DNA of 63,778 nt from Lachnospiraceae bacterium (GTDB lineage: Bacteria > Bacillota > Clostridia > Lachnospirales > Lachnospiraceae): NCBI GenBank assembly GCA_017621075.1, contig JAGATV010000038.1:1-63778 (forward strand). The letters run 5' to 3'. Shown in pieces: positions 1 through 8,798 of this stretch; position 1 is the first letter of the stretch, and every line of letters starts with the position of its first letter. The position numbers and the translations under genes are program-made. The notes beneath the pieces are model-generated. The model saw only the letters and a program-made list of their open reading frames with translations, did not search any database and was not told the origin of the DNA.

Positions 1-215
1 AATAATCTGGCAACCAAACTTTGTTTGGTTTTTACTGTTTTTGGGTAGCTGCTTTTTCAAGCTGCTATATGATTCTTTCAAATCATTTGTTCTCTGAAAT
101 TCTTTACCGTGAATTCTCTTCACATTTTTAGGAATTTTCAGGGTTGCATTACTGTTTATTTGTCAAGGTACAAAATAATATGTTGCCATATTTCCGGTGG
201 CTGATAACCACCGAA
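1..215 (-). other. Possible rRNA-operon leader, truncated by window edge
   Basis: No open reading frame is visible here. On the minus strand, downstream of the two tRNA-Ser genes, the sequence is AT-rich and carries several short inverted repeats: AACCAAAC/GTTTGGTT at 12-30, ATGATT/AATCAT at 69-86 and GTGAA/TTCAC near 110-125. A segment reading ACCTTGACAAATAAACAG (minus strand, near 155-172) resembles the conserved spacer or leader sequences that precede 16S or 23S rRNA in Firmicutes. I infer that an rRNA operon lies just outside the left edge, which would also explain a break there. It could equally be plain intergenic DNA. Confidence 0.3.
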
Positions 216-304
216 CGGAGAAGGAGGGATTTGAACCCTCGCGCCGCTATTAACGACCTGCACCCTTTCCAGGGGTGTCCCTTCAACCTCTTGGGTACTT
301 CTCC
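216..304 (-). tRNA. tRNA-Ser (anticodon GGA)
   Basis: The minus strand folds as a class II tRNA with a long variable arm. The acceptor stem pairs GGAGAAG (304-298) with CTTCTCC (223-217), with discriminator G at 216. The anticodon loop is CTGGAAA within the stem CACCC/GGGTG, giving anticodon GGA. The T arm contains GGTTCAAATCC. CCA is not encoded. It follows tRNA-Ser(UGA) by 43 bases and is probably cotranscribed with it from the promoter at 474-502. Confidence 0.95.
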
Positions 305-347
305 AAATAAGTTGATCCACTACTGTTATAAAATGATCCGGTTCGAA

Positions 348-433
348 CGGAGAGAGTGGGATTCGAACCCACGCGCCCTTTCGGACAAACGGTTTTCAAG
401 ACCGCCTCGTTATGACCGCTTCGATATCTCTCC
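348..433 (-). tRNA. tRNA-Ser (anticodon UGA)
   Basis: Class II tRNA on the minus strand. The acceptor stem pairs GGAGAGA (433-427) with TCTCTCC (355-349), discriminator G at 348. The anticodon loop is CTTGAAA in the stem GCGGT/ACCGT, giving anticodon UGA. The long variable arm is CCGAAAGG-like, and the T arm has GGTTCGAATCC. CCA is not encoded. It is the first gene after the promoter at 474-502. Confidence 0.95.
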
Positions 434-473
434 AAGTGCAATTCAAAGCTGCCACTCATCAGCGGCAAGAATT

Positions 474-502
474 ATTCTAACAAAAAGGCCGCTTACTGTC
501 AA
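474..502 (-). promoter_or_regulatory. Promoter of the tRNA-Ser pair
   Basis: On the minus strand there is a -35 TTGACA (502-497), a 17-base spacer and a -10 TAGAAT (479-474). The predicted start lies about 35 bases before tRNA-Ser(UGA). This near-consensus sigma-A promoter sits just after the stop codon of the esterase gene (522). Confidence 0.75.
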
Positions 503-521
503 CAACTTTTTACACAATTTT

Positions 522-1211
522 TCATCTTATTTCATCCAAAAGGATCTCTTTGTAAATTCCACCCAGTTCCTTCAATCCTTCTGCTATCATACTGGCAAAA
601 TTCACAGCGCCATCATAGCGAAGATGGGTATTATCCAAGGATTCCTCCGGATGCTTACTATATTCTCCCGCCGGGAAATTCATATACCATCTGCGGCTGG
701 CCTCTTCTCCCAATTCTTCCAGTGCCTTCCTGCTCTTCGTATAAAGATCCACCAGGGGAACATTGTTCTTTTCTGCTGTCTGCTTCATGGCAAGCACATA
801 ATCGCCATGTGCACCCTTGTCCAAAACGCCATCTTCCCCAAAGCATCTGCGCTCCAGAGGAGTGATCAGCACAGGAAATGCCCCATGATCTTTTGCTGTC
901 TTGATAAAGACTTCCAAATTCTCTATAAAAGAGGAAAAAGGCTCCGTGTATCTGGCCGGGTCCTGTTCCTTCTCATCATTATGTCCAAACTGAATGAAGA
1001 GAAAGTCTCCTTCGCCAATACGCTCCTCTATGGCCTCCAGACGTCCTTCATCCATAAAGCTCTTGGTGCTCCTGCCATTTTTAGCATGGTTCTCTACATG
1101 ATAATCAGACTTGATGAACAATGGAAATACCTGTCCGATACCGGTTTGAGGATATGTGGTATAATCATTTGTCTGTACCGTGGAATCTCCTGCCCAATAT
1201 ATCGTATTCAT
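522..1211 (-). CDS. SGNH/GDSL esterase, rhamnogalacturonan acetylesterase-like
   Basis: This 229-residue protein has the four SGNH blocks: GDST with nucleophile Ser10, NGRS at 45-48, GHND at 76-79, and the catalytic pair Asp193-x-x-His196 in DNTH. Size and block spacing match bacterial rhamnogalacturonan acetylesterases of the YesT/RhgT type, which remove acetyl groups from rhamnogalacturonan I fragments. There is no signal peptide, so it should act in the cytoplasm on imported oligosaccharides. It is the last gene after the ABC transporter genes, separated by an intrinsic terminator (1231-1264), so its expression probably depends on read-through. The ATG is preceded by GAAGGGAG. The exact substrate is inferred from family and neighbours. 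Confidence 0.8.
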   Translation of the reverse strand: MNTIYWAGDSTVQTNDYTTYPQTGIGQVFPLFIKSDYHVENHAKNGRSTKSFMDEGRLEAIEERIGEGDFLFIQFGHNDEKEQDPARYTEPFSSFIENLEVFIKTAKDHGAFPVLITPLERRCFGEDGVLDKGAHGDYVLAMKQTAEKNNVPLVDLYTKSRKALEELGEEASRRWYMNFPAGEYSKHPEESLDNTHLRYDGAVNFASMIAEGLKELGGIYKEILLDEIR

Positions 1212-1230
1212 TGTTATTCTCCCTTCGCAT

Positions 1231-1264
1231 AAAAAAGCAGGGAAAACATTGCGTTCTCCCTGCT
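1231..1264 (-). terminator. Intrinsic terminator between permease and esterase genes
   Basis: On the minus strand AGCAGGGA pairs with TCCCTGCT across a 13-base loop and is followed by TTTTTT. It lies between the permease stop (1277) and the esterase start (1211). Because no promoter is evident after it, it probably sets a lower level of esterase expression rather than ending the operon completely. Confidence 0.75.
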
Positions 1265-1276
1265 CTATAAATCCGA

Positions 1277-2122
1277 TTACTCTTTTACTGCACCGATATT
1301 AACGCCCTTAACGAAGTATTTCTGAAGGAACGGATATACGATCATGAAAGGAATGATAGCTGACATAACGGCTGCATTGAACAGCGTATTCTGTGCTATT
1401 GCATATTGCGTATTCGGTGTATCACCATCCATGATCAGATTTCGCAGCTTATACTGGAAGTTTGTCTGATCGGGATCTGTGATGTAAATCTTAACGGTGG
1501 TGTAATCGTTCCAAGCGCCTACTGCGAACATCAGACCGATGGAAGCAAGTGCTGCTTTGGAAAGAGGAAGCACGATCTTGAAGAAGATTCCCATAGGGGA
1601 ACATCCATCGATACGAGCTGCTTCAAACAAGCCCTGAGGGATACCTTCAAAGAAGTTTCTCATCAGTACCAGGTTGTAAACATTCATACCATGCTTCAAT
1701 ACAACTACCATCAGATTGTTAACCAGACCTAACTGCTTCATAACCAAATACTCAGGGATCATACCACCGGAGAAGATCATGGTGAACAGGATCATGTATG
1801 AGAAGAAGTTACGGCCAGGCATATCGAACTGGATCAGTACATATCCACCCAGAGTGGAAAGTATCAGACCAAGCAGAGTACCAAGTACAGTAGAAATAAT
1901 GGAGTTCACAAACGGTCTGAACAAAGCCTTGGTGGTTAAGATAACTTCGTAACCCTTTAAGGTAGGCTTATTCGGCCAGAATCTGAACTGGTACACACCG
2001 ACTGCATCCAAAGAGTCGACGATAACCTTCCAAATAGGAACCATGATCATAAGAGCTATCAAAATAAATAATGCATAGTTGACAATCGGAAATATCTTGA
2101 TTTTCTTTCTTTTTCTGCCCAT
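1277..2122 (-). CDS. Carbohydrate ABC transporter permease (LplC/MalG type)
   Basis: This 281-residue inner-membrane permease has about six membrane segments, beginning at residues 10-32. It carries the EAA loop typical of ABC importers (EAARIDGCSPMGIFFKIVLP, about 165-184), which docks the ATPase. It resembles the LplC half of LplABC-type importers for oligosaccharides. It starts 11 bases after the partner permease gene. No ATPase gene is present in this operon, as is usual for this family, where a shared MsmX-like ATPase encoded elsewhere is used. The neighbouring acetylesterase suggests a pectin-derived substrate. Confidence 0.88.
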   Translation of the reverse strand: MGRKRKKIKIFPIVNYALFILIALMIMVPIWKVIVDSLDAVGVYQFRFWPNKPTLKGYEVILTTKALFRPFVNSIISTVLGTLLGLILSTLGGYVLIQFDMPGRNFFSYMILFTMIFSGGMIPEYLVMKQLGLVNNLMVVVLKHGMNVYNLVLMRNFFEGIPQGLFEAARIDGCSPMGIFFKIVLPLSKAALASIGLMFAVGAWNDYTTVKIYITDPDQTNFQYKLRNLIMDGDTPNTQYAIAQNTLFNAAVMSAIIPFMIVYPFLQKYFVKGVNIGAVKE

Positions 2123-2133
2123 TTCGATTCCTC

Positions 2134-3090
2134 CTATACGATTCCGCGTCCACGGACTTTTTTACTCAGCCAGTTGCAGACTAAAACAAGTATGCAACCT
2201 ACCAAAGATCTGAACAGACCAACCGCGGTGGAATATCCATAGTTAGGCAGTGCCACCATAAATGTCTGACGATAGATGTATGTTGCCACAACGTCAGATA
2301 CATCACGAACAGCATCGTTGTAAAGAACGAATACTGATTCAAACAGGTTCATTACCTTTGCAAGGTTCAGAATCAATACGGTGATAATGGTGTTCGCAAG
2401 TGCGGGTAATGTTACATAACGCATCTTCTGGAAACGGGTAGCACCATCAATGTCTGCCGCTTCGTAAAGCTCAGGGTTGATACCTGACAGGGTAGCCAGG
2501 GATACGATGGTTCCCCAACCGGTCTCTTTCCAGATATTGATAACATAATACACAGGTCTCCACCAGTGGCTGTCACCCAGGAAATAGATATTCTTCATGT
2601 CATCTGTCAGAATACCCCAGTCTCTCAACATACCGTTTACCATGCCGGTTGCGGAAGGTGACAGGAACAAGCTGAAGATAGAAGCGGTAACTACCCAGGA
2701 CATGAAGTGAGGCAAATATATTACAGTCTGCAAAATTTTCTTTGCAAGTAAATTTCCCATTTCATTTAAGAGAATTGATACCACTACAGATGCTACGGTA
2801 GTAATAACCAACTTAATGATACTCAATTCCAAGGTGTTCCAGAACGCAGTCCAGAACGGCGGTGCCGAGAATAATTTGTTGAAATGCTTCATTCCTACGA
2901 AGACGGGCTCTCCGACCGGCTTGTAATCATAGAAAGCATAACGAATACCCAGCATCGGCCAATAATGCATAATAATCAAGAAAACTAATACCGGTAATAA
3001 CATGACGTAGAAACCACGGTTATTCCAAATACGGATACCCAAGGGCTTCTTGTGCACTTTTGCAGTGCCTGCTGCTTTTTTCTTGCTCAT
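2134..3090 (-). CDS. Carbohydrate ABC transporter permease (LplB/MalF type)
   Basis: This 318-residue membrane protein starts with a Lys-rich cytoplasmic stretch followed by a hydrophobic segment at about 28-46 and several more. It has an EAA loop (EAADIDGATRFQKMRYVTLP, about 210-229). It belongs to the LplB/YteP group that pairs with LplC-type permeases. It follows the binding protein gene after a stem-loop spacer and precedes the second permease by 11 bases, so the two permeases are cotranslated partners. Confidence 0.88.
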   Translation of the reverse strand: MSKKKAAGTAKVHKKPLGIRIWNNRGFYVMLLPVLVFLIIMHYWPMLGIRYAFYDYKPVGEPVFVGMKHFNKLFSAPPFWTAFWNTLELSIIKLVITTVASVVVSILLNEMGNLLAKKILQTVIYLPHFMSWVVTASIFSLFLSPSATGMVNGMLRDWGILTDDMKNIYFLGDSHWWRPVYYVINIWKETGWGTIVSLATLSGINPELYEAADIDGATRFQKMRYVTLPALANTIITVLILNLAKVMNLFESVFVLYNDAVRDVSDVVATYIYRQTFMVALPNYGYSTAVGLFRSLVGCILVLVCNWLSKKVRGRGIV

Positions 3091-3160
3091 GCTGTGACTC
3101 TCCCTTTCCTCTACTCCGTCTAAAATTCTAGTTAAGTCAAATAAGTCTTTTGATAAATAA

Positions 3161-3188
3161 CTGTCCTGCCGCCGAAGCGACAGGACAG
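3161..3188 (-). other. Intercistronic stem-loop after the binding protein gene
   Basis: CTGTCCTG and CAGGACAG pair around a short loop, in the gap between the binding protein stop and the first permease. There is no U-run after it on the minus strand (TTATTTATC follows), so it is unlikely to be a full terminator. Such stem-loops often protect the 3' end of binding-protein mRNA and give excess binding protein over permease; that role is inferred. Confidence 0.55.
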
Positions 3189-3226
3189 CATATTATGAAC
3201 TTAATTTTTGAAGCTATAAGTTCTGA

Positions 3227-4834
3227 TTACTGATTCAGCTCAGCCAGGATGGTCTCAACCAGAGACTTGGACTGCTCATCATAGTAAGACATCCACTGGT
3301 CAACATCACCATTCTTGGTTACAACTTCGGTAATAACCTCGGTCTTAAGGTCATTCAGAGTACCACCTTCGTTGGTCAGAGTCTCAGAAGATGCAGACTT
3401 AGGAGCCTGTACGGAGTGCTCAGAGAAGAAGATGTTGCCCTTTGCAGCGATATCGGTTACAGAGCTGATACCATTGGTCAGAGGAGCGATTACTAAGGAA
3501 GGATCGATAGCATTGCTCTTCCAAGCAGTGGTAGGATCGTTAGGAGAAGGAAGCAGATGGAACTGTCCCTCAGTGTACTCCTTAACGGTGTCTTCCTTGC
3601 CATCCTTACCCTTCAGGGTTACAGTCTCAGCAGCGGTAGACCAGTGAACGCCTTCTGCACCATAGGTCCAGAGCATCTGAACGGTATCACCGTCAAGCAT
3701 GGTCTCGATGAATGCATCGAATACAGCCTGCTCACGGGAATTGTCGCCGTCGCCGTCATCAATGATACACCATACAGGAGCTTCACGGTTCAGGTAAGCG
3801 CCAACTTCTGCAAGAGGTGCAAGAGTTACCAGCTCGGTGTTAACGCCGTTGGTCTCGAAGTTATCATATACAGTCTGCTCCCACTTACCAGCCCAGTATG
3901 TAAATGCGCCGAAGGAACCAGCCTGATCTGCAGACCAATACTTGGTACGAACATCCTTGGTACCCATGGTCAGGGACTCAGGATCGATAACGCCATCGTT
4001 GTAAGCCTTCTGAAGTCTCAGCAGAGCCTGCTTGGTAGCGTCAGTGTTGAATCCATCATACCAAACGCCGTTGTCATCCTGAACGAATGCAGGGTATGCA
4101 TCCTGCCAGAACTCAGGCAGATAGTTGATGTAAGGAGCCTCGAAGCCTACGAAACCAGCAGCAGCAACACCGTAGGTATCGTTCTTGCCGTTTCCATCGG
4201 GATCTTCGGTGGTGAACTTGGTCAGCATATCATAGTATGCATCCCAGTTGGTGATGTCTTCAGCCTTAACGCCTACAGCGTCCATCCAAGACTTCTTAAC
4301 CCAGGTAACACAACCATTACCGGTTGCAGGTGCGAAACCATAAAGCTTTCCATCGATCTTCATAGCTTCGTTAACGCTCTTTAACTCGATTCTGGACTGG
4401 AACTCAGCGTTCTCATAAGCCTCGGTCATATCCCAAAGGATACCGGTAGGAGCGTACTGTGCGTACATATCAGCACTCATCAGGATTACATCAGGGAGAT
4501 CTCCGCCTGCGAAGATACGACCTACTGCATCAACATAACCGGAATGGTCCTGCTGCTGGATAACCAGGTCGATCTTGTGGCCGATCTTTTCGCTAACTGC
4601 TGCTTCCCACTGCTCTTCAAAAGCATCCTGGCGGTTTTCAACGCTAGCGGTCAGAGTACCGTTTACTACCATAGTAAGGGTCTCAAGGTTGTAGGGCTCA
4701 GCGGGAGCCGTAGCCTGTGTGTCTGCTACAGAGCTGCTTGCAGAGCTGGAATCTGCGGGAGTCTTATCTCCACATCCAGCCATGGTAGCAACCATTGCTG
4801 TAGCAAGAAGAATGGATAACAATTTCTTCTTCAT
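3227..4834 (-). CDS. Extracellular sugar-binding lipoprotein of ABC importer (LplA type)
   Basis: This 535-residue protein has a lipoprotein signal peptide: KKK, a hydrophobic stretch, then the lipobox MAGC with lipidated Cys21, followed by a Ser/Ala-rich linker. The body is a large family 1 solute-binding fold, of the 500-plus-residue LplA/YtcQ kind associated with plant polysaccharide oligomers. It would sit on the outside of the membrane and deliver substrate to the two permeases encoded next. AGGAGG is placed 6 bases before ATG. It is the first gene of the operon and has a recognisable promoter at 4897-4925. Confidence 0.88.
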   Translation of the reverse strand: MKKKLLSILLATAMVATMAGCGDKTPADSSSASSSVADTQATAPAEPYNLETLTMVVNGTLTASVENRQDAFEEQWEAAVSEKIGHKIDLVIQQQDHSGYVDAVGRIFAGGDLPDVILMSADMYAQYAPTGILWDMTEAYENAEFQSRIELKSVNEAMKIDGKLYGFAPATGNGCVTWVKKSWMDAVGVKAEDITNWDAYYDMLTKFTTEDPDGNGKNDTYGVAAAGFVGFEAPYINYLPEFWQDAYPAFVQDDNGVWYDGFNTDATKQALLRLQKAYNDGVIDPESLTMGTKDVRTKYWSADQAGSFGAFTYWAGKWEQTVYDNFETNGVNTELVTLAPLAEVGAYLNREAPVWCIIDDGDGDNSREQAVFDAFIETMLDGDTVQMLWTYGAEGVHWSTAAETVTLKGKDGKEDTVKEYTEGQFHLLPSPNDPTTAWKSNAIDPSLVIAPLTNGISSVTDIAAKGNIFFSEHSVQAPKSASSETLTNEGGTLNDLKTEVITEVVTKNGDVDQWMSYYDEQSKSLVETILAELNQ

Positions 4835-4896
4835 AACTTTCCTCCTAAAAAAAATGATTTGTAAGTTACGACAGGGTTACCCCTTGTCTATAGACT

Positions 4897-4925
4897 ACTT
4901 TACCATTTATGCTCCGTTTTTGCAA
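4897..4925 (-). promoter_or_regulatory. Promoter of the sugar ABC transporter operon
   Basis: Minus strand: -35 TTGCAA (4925-4920), 17-base spacer, -10 TAAAGT (4902-4897). The predicted start is about 55 bases before the binding-protein ATG. The -35 overlaps a cre-like sequence, which suggests catabolite control. Confidence 0.65.
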
Positions 4926-4934
4926 GCGTTATAT
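4920..4934. promoter_or_regulatory. Candidate cre (CcpA) site over the ABC promoter
   Basis: The sequence TTGCAAGCGTTATAT matches the consensus WTGNAANCGNWNNCW except for one position (A in place of C at position 14). It overlaps the -35 box of the ABC operon promoter, a position where CcpA binding would block transcription. Assignment rests on the match alone. Confidence 0.4.
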
Positions 4935-5122
4935 TTTGGTCAAAGGTCCGGCCCCGTTCCCAATTTTCCCTGGAATGCCCTATTTTACTGGGTTTTTGGG
5001 CCTTTTAATCCTTAAAATTTTTTTAAAATTTCCTCTAAAAATTCCTTAATTCTTTCGTCAATATGACCCTTTTTTGCCAAAAACAGGAGTTATTATTCGT
5101 AATTCTGCCTAAATCAAAAATC

Positions 5123-5151
5123 AAAAAAGAGGACTTCCGGCCTCTTTTTTT
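5123..5151 (-). terminator. Terminator of the t6A-ispD operon
   Basis: AAAAAAGAGG and CCTCTTTTTT form a stem around a short loop. On the minus strand it follows ispD by about 30 bases and ends in TTTTTT; it is symmetric enough to work on both strands. It separates the housekeeping operon from the ABC transporter operon that starts beyond it. Confidence 0.75.
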
Positions 5152-5181
5152 CTCTGTCCAATATAAAAATATGACAAAATA

Positions 5182-5922
5182 TCATTGCTTTTTTTCGTCA
5201 TTCTGCATCCTTTTTACCAATATCCCCTCTGCCACCGTCATGTCCTCCGGGGTTGTGATCTTGATATTTTCATAGGAGGCCTCCACCAGCTTCACCGGCC
5301 TGCCAAGCATGGTCTCCACCACCATGGCATCGTCTGTCACCGGGATATCCTTTCCTCCGGGTTCCTTACGTTTCTCATTCAGCTTCCTATGGGCTTCCAG
5401 GATAATGTCCGCCGCAAACGTCTGGGGAGTCTGCACCGCATACAAAGTACTTCGGTCCGGAGTCTGCACCGCAAACCCGTTCTCGTCAGCCACCTTGATG
5501 GTATCCTTTACCGGCATGGCTGCACAGCAGGCGCCGTATCGCACCGCCGCCCGGATGGTATCTGCGATGATCGTTTCTGTCACAAAGGGCCTTGCGCCGT
5601 CATGGATCAGCACATACCCCTCCCTGTCAGCCAGGACTTTCAAGGCATTCTGCACAGAGAGGAAGCGCTCGGCACCGCCCTCCGTAACCGTGGAGACCTT
5701 GGTAAATCCGTATCTGTCCAGGATCTGTTCCTTCATATAAGAAATCTCACCCTTCCCTACCACCAGGATGATATCATCGATCAGAGGGGACCGCTCCAAT
5801 GCCTGCAGGCTGTAATAGATCACCGGCCTGTCCAACAGCATCATGTATTGTTTTGCCACCCCACTCTGCATACGTCTGCCCGCTCCCGCGGCCAAAAGTA
5901 TGGCAGTACATTTATTGACCAT
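5182..5922 (-). CDS. ispD: 2-C-methyl-D-erythritol 4-phosphate cytidylyltransferase
   Basis: IspD transfers CMP from CTP to methylerythritol phosphate in the MEP isoprenoid pathway. The N-terminal nucleotide-binding signature AILLAAGAGRRM is followed by KQYMMLLDRPVIYYSL, and later by HDGARPFV and the region VTDDAMVVE, all typical of the family. About 246 residues, close to the usual 230. I chose the ATG at 5922, which has GATGGTG upstream; the reading frame stays open to 5982 and another ATG lies at 5934, but the longer starts overlap the tsaD coding end. It is the last gene of the nine-gene operon and is followed by a terminator. Confidence 0.92.
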   Translation of the reverse strand: MVNKCTAILLAAGAGRRMQSGVAKQYMMLLDRPVIYYSLQALERSPLIDDIILVVGKGEISYMKEQILDRYGFTKVSTVTEGGAERFLSVQNALKVLADREGYVLIHDGARPFVTETIIADTIRAAVRYGACCAAMPVKDTIKVADENGFAVQTPDRSTLYAVQTPQTFAADIILEAHRKLNEKRKEPGGKDIPVTDDAMVVETMLGRPVKLVEASYENIKITTPEDMTVAEGILVKRMQNDEKKQ

Positions 5923-5947
5923 ATCAGTCACCATCTTTCCATACCGT

Positions 5948-6988
5948 TTACCGTTCCCCCAGTTTAAGATTGGGAACCGCATTCAGATCATATCCGCTCC
6001 GGACGCCCTTACAGTATTCATAATATCCGGCCACAGCGATCATTGCGGCATTGTCCGTACAGAACACAGGGGATGGGTAATAGAACTTTACATGTTCCTT
6101 TTCACATTCCCGCAGAAAGGTCTCCCGCAGGGAAGAATTGGATGCCACGCCCCCTGCGATGGCAAATTTGTCCAATCCGTAATCTTTCACGCCATGCAGG
6201 GAATGCTCCACCAGTACGTCAATGACCGCTTTCTGGAAGGATGCCGCCACATCTTTTGGTTCGACGGTCTCCCCCTTCATCCGGCAGCCGTTCAGATAAT
6301 TGAGGACTGCGGATTTCAGTCCGCTGAAGCTGAAATCATACGGGTTCTCCTCCACTCTTGCTCTGGGAAAACGGATAGCCTCGGGATCACCTTCCTTTGA
6401 CAATTTATCGATCTTGGGACCACCCGGATATCCCAGTCCGATGGCGCGGGCCACCTTGTCAAAGGCTTCCCCCGCAGCATCATCCCTGGTACGGCCTATG
6501 ATTTCGTATTCCCCGTAATCCTTCACCACCACCAGATGGGAATGCCCTCCTGATGCCACCAGACACACAAAAGGCGGCTCCAGCTCTTTGTTTTCTATAA
6601 AATTGGCACTGATATGCCCTTCGATATGATGGACGCCCACCAAAGGGATGCCGGTGGCGAAGCTGATCGCTTTTGCCGCAGACACGCCTACCAAAAGCGC
6701 ACCCACAAGTCCCGGCCCATAAGTGACGGCAATGGCAGTGATATCCTTGAGAGTCACCCCCGCCCGGTCAAGTGCTTCTTCAATGACTTGATTGATCTTT
6801 TCAATGTGCTTACGGGAAGCAATTTCCGGAACCACGCCTCCATACAGGGTATGTAGTTCGATCTGGGAAGCTATCACGTTGGACAGGACCTCCCTGCCGT
6901 TTCTTACCACGGAAGCGGCCGTCTCATCGCAGGAACTTTCGATCCCCAATATCAGTATATCATTTTGTACTTTCTTTTCTTCACTCAT
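5948..6988 (-). CDS. tsaD: tRNA N6-adenosine threonylcarbamoyltransferase TsaD
   Basis: TsaD is the catalytic subunit that transfers threonylcarbamoyl from TC-AMP to A37 of ANN-decoding tRNAs, working with TsaB and TsaE, both encoded upstream in the same operon. The protein of about 346 residues has the ASKHA-type N terminus [11 protein letters not shown] and the metal-binding HIEGH with His121 and His125 counted from the chosen start. The frame is open to 7024, but the ATG at 6988 avoids overlap with the gene before it and gives the usual N terminus, with AGGAG and GAGAG upstream. Confidence 0.95.
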   Translation of the reverse strand: MSEEKKVQNDILILGIESSCDETAASVVRNGREVLSNVIASQIELHTLYGGVVPEIASRKHIEKINQVIEEALDRAGVTLKDITAIAVTYGPGLVGALLVGVSAAKAISFATGIPLVGVHHIEGHISANFIENKELEPPFVCLVASGGHSHLVVVKDYGEYEIIGRTRDDAAGEAFDKVARAIGLGYPGGPKIDKLSKEGDPEAIRFPRARVEENPYDFSFSGLKSAVLNYLNGCRMKGETVEPKDVAASFQKAVIDVLVEHSLHGVKDYGLDKFAIAGGVASNSSLRETFLRECEKEHVKFYYPSPVFCTDNAAMIAVAGYYEYCKGVRSGYDLNAVPNLKLGER

Positions 6989-6995
6989 TGCGCTC

Positions 6996-7601
6996 TCACT
7001 GCTCCTGACCGGATTCTTCCCCAAGATTTACCTTGTCTGCAGACTCCCAGCCATAAATTTTCCAACGTCTGTCTTCATCACGGCGCAAAAGATACACTGT
7101 CTTGACAGCATAGTTCTTTCTGTCCTCCATGATATTATAGCCACAGAGTATCCTCGCAAAGGAATAGCCGTCCACCTCATAAAATTTCACGCTGGTGCTG
7201 GCCGCCACGGAAGCGCTGGTAAGCCGGCGCCCCTTGTCCTTGTAGTTCTGGATCTCTGCCCGAAGATTCATCATATAAGTGCCCAGTTCATTTGCTTCAA
7301 GAAGCTCCGCATCATACAGTTCCCTTGCCTTCTGCCCCAGATCATCGATCTCCTGGTCTGTACACGCTTCATTATAGAAGCATTTCATGATTTCATTATA
7401 ATATTTCACCACTTCCTTGGGTGTGGCCGGATAATCATTTACCAGATCCCGGCTGAGCACGCTTTCTACCACCGACATGTCAGCCTCGCTCCTGCGTTCC
7501 ATGGAGCGATTGGACAGATAGGCATAATACCCCACTACCAAGGCAACCATACAAATAATGATGATCGTGAATTTTGTTGTCGAGTTTCTGGATTTCTTCA
7601 T
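6996..7601 (-). CDS. Uncharacterised single-span membrane protein
   Basis: This 201-residue protein has a basic N terminus (KKSRNSTTK) and one hydrophobic segment at about 11-29, then a soluble extracytoplasmic domain of about 170 residues with predicted helix (around 60-120) followed by beta structure. I do not recognise a functional motif. It lies between RNase Z (6 bases upstream) and tsaD (7 bases downstream) and is clearly cotranscribed with them. The position suggests it is carried along in a lineage-specific operon rather than being part of tRNA modification. Confidence 0.75.
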   Translation of the reverse strand: MKKSRNSTTKFTIIIICMVALVVGYYAYLSNRSMERRSEADMSVVESVLSRDLVNDYPATPKEVVKYYNEIMKCFYNEACTDQEIDDLGQKARELYDAELLEANELGTYMMNLRAEIQNYKDKGRRLTSASVAASTSVKFYEVDGYSFARILCGYNIMEDRKNYAVKTVYLLRRDEDRRWKIYGWESADKVNLGEESGQEQ

Positions 7602-7607
7602 ACTTCC

Positions 7608-8519
7608 TCAATCTTCTTCAAATTTGAGTTCAATGGCTCTGCCGTCTTTGGCTGCTACAGCCTCCGGAAATATCTTTCGGACCTGATCCATGTATTCCTC
7701 CGGTCGAAACAAAGAGGGACTGTAATGCGTCAGCCAAAGTCTGGGCACCTGTGCATTCCGGGCCACGGCTGCCGCCTCATACATGGTCATGTGTTTATAT
7801 TCTTTGGCTTTGCCCAGCTTATCCGGCTCCCCGTACATGCCCTCCAGGATCAAAAGATCCGCACCCGCAGCATTCTCCGCAATGCTGTCCACCGGGCGGG
7901 TATCGGTACAATAAGTAACCTTCAGGCCTTTTCTTCCCGCTCCCAGAACCATGTCAGGAGTAAATACCCTGCCGTCCTGCGTGATGGTTTCCCCCTTCTG
8001 GAGCCTGCTCCAGAGCTTCATGGGGATCTCCTGGGCCACAGCCCTGTCACGGTCAAATCTTCCGCCTCTTTCCACTTCCATGCTATATCCATAGCATAGC
8101 ACATTATGGTTCACCTTAAAAGCCCGGATATGAAAACCTTCAAAAGAAAATGTCTGGCTGTTCCCTTCGATCTCCATGCACCTGATCTCAAAAGGAAGCT
8201 CCGGTGCGATCACCCTCAGAGAGTTGACCACTTTGGTCAGCCCCTTGGGCCCGATCAGCAAAAGCGGCTCCGTGCGTTCTGCGTTGCCCATGGTGAGCAG
8301 CATTCCCGGGAGGCCGCTGATGTGGTCCGCATGGTAGTGGGTAAAGCATATAATGTCTATGGGCTTAGGACTCCAGCCCTTCTCCTTTAAAGCGATCTGG
8401 GTTCCCTCACCACAGTCGATCAATATACTTTTTCCGTTATAACGCATCATCAGGGACGTCAGCCACCGATAAGGCAGCGGCATCATCCCCCCTGTTCCGA
8501 GCAGACACACATCCAGCAT
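7608..8519 (-). CDS. rnz: Ribonuclease Z (tRNA 3' endonuclease)
   Basis: RNase Z cuts the 3' trailer of tRNA precursors that lack an encoded CCA; the two tRNA-Ser genes in this window lack it. The 303-residue protein has the metallo-beta-lactamase motif His61-x-His63-x-Asp65-His66 and further ligands in YCTDTRP and LTHYSPS. Length and the GTGGMMPLP N terminus fit the ElaC/RNase Z family. The ATG is preceded by AGAGGAAG. It sits in the middle of the t6A operon, so tRNA end-processing and tRNA modification are cotranscribed here. Confidence 0.9.
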   Translation of the reverse strand: MLDVCLLGTGGMMPLPYRWLTSLMMRYNGKSILIDCGEGTQIALKEKGWSPKPIDIICFTHYHADHISGLPGMLLTMGNAERTEPLLLIGPKGLTKVVNSLRVIAPELPFEIRCMEIEGNSQTFSFEGFHIRAFKVNHNVLCYGYSMEVERGGRFDRDRAVAQEIPMKLWSRLQKGETITQDGRVFTPDMVLGAGRKGLKVTYCTDTRPVDSIAENAAGADLLILEGMYGEPDKLGKAKEYKHMTMYEAAAVARNAQVPRLWLTHYSPSLFRPEEYMDQVRKIFPEAVAAKDGRAIELKFEED

Positions 8520-8549
8520 GATTCTTCCTCTTTTCTCATCCTACCAAGA

Positions 8550-8798
8550 TCACAAAAGTTCCCGCTCCCGGATCTCCTCTACGGGAACCGCAAACTGCTG
8601 TATCATTTTGTTGTAGCAGTCCTCACACAGGTCGAAACGATGCCTGATGCCGTCCCTGCTACTGAAATATCCAAAGACATAATCTGCCCCAAAGCAGCCT
8701 TCCTTCAGATATCCGTTTTCCACTTTCATTTCCTTTTTACACTGATTGCAGACAACCTGCAATAATTTTCCATTCTTTTCCTTTTGGTATCTACGCAT
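8550..8798 (-). CDS. Small zinc-ribbon-like protein
   Basis: An 82-residue basic protein with two pairs of cysteines, CNQC near residue 18 and CEDC near residue 58, which could bind one zinc ion. The spacing and the sequence FGYFSSRDGIRHRFDLCEDC look like a small structural zinc ribbon. No enzymatic motif is seen. The ATG has AGGAG 7 bases upstream. It is cotranscribed with rimI above and RNase Z below. Function unknown. Confidence 0.7.
   Translation of the reverse strand: MRRYQKEKNGKLLQVVCNQCKKEMKVENGYLKEGCFGADYVFGYFSSRDGIRHRFDLCEDCYNKMIQQFAVPVEEIRERELL

Larger units (their letters stand above)
4835..5181. other. Intergenic region between ABC operon and ispD
   Basis: This 347-base AT-rich stretch holds the promoter of the ABC operon (4897-4925), a cre-like site (4920-4934), a short imperfect inverted repeat GACA-GGG/CCC-TGTC at 4870-4888 near the predicted start of transcription, and a terminator (5123-5151) for the ispD operon. 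I see no credible gene in the rest. Confidence 0.6.

Noticed and set aside
144-1232. Open frame of 362 codons on the plus strand across the tRNA genes
   Set aside because: It runs through two clear tRNA genes and opposite a good esterase gene, so it is an antisense shadow.
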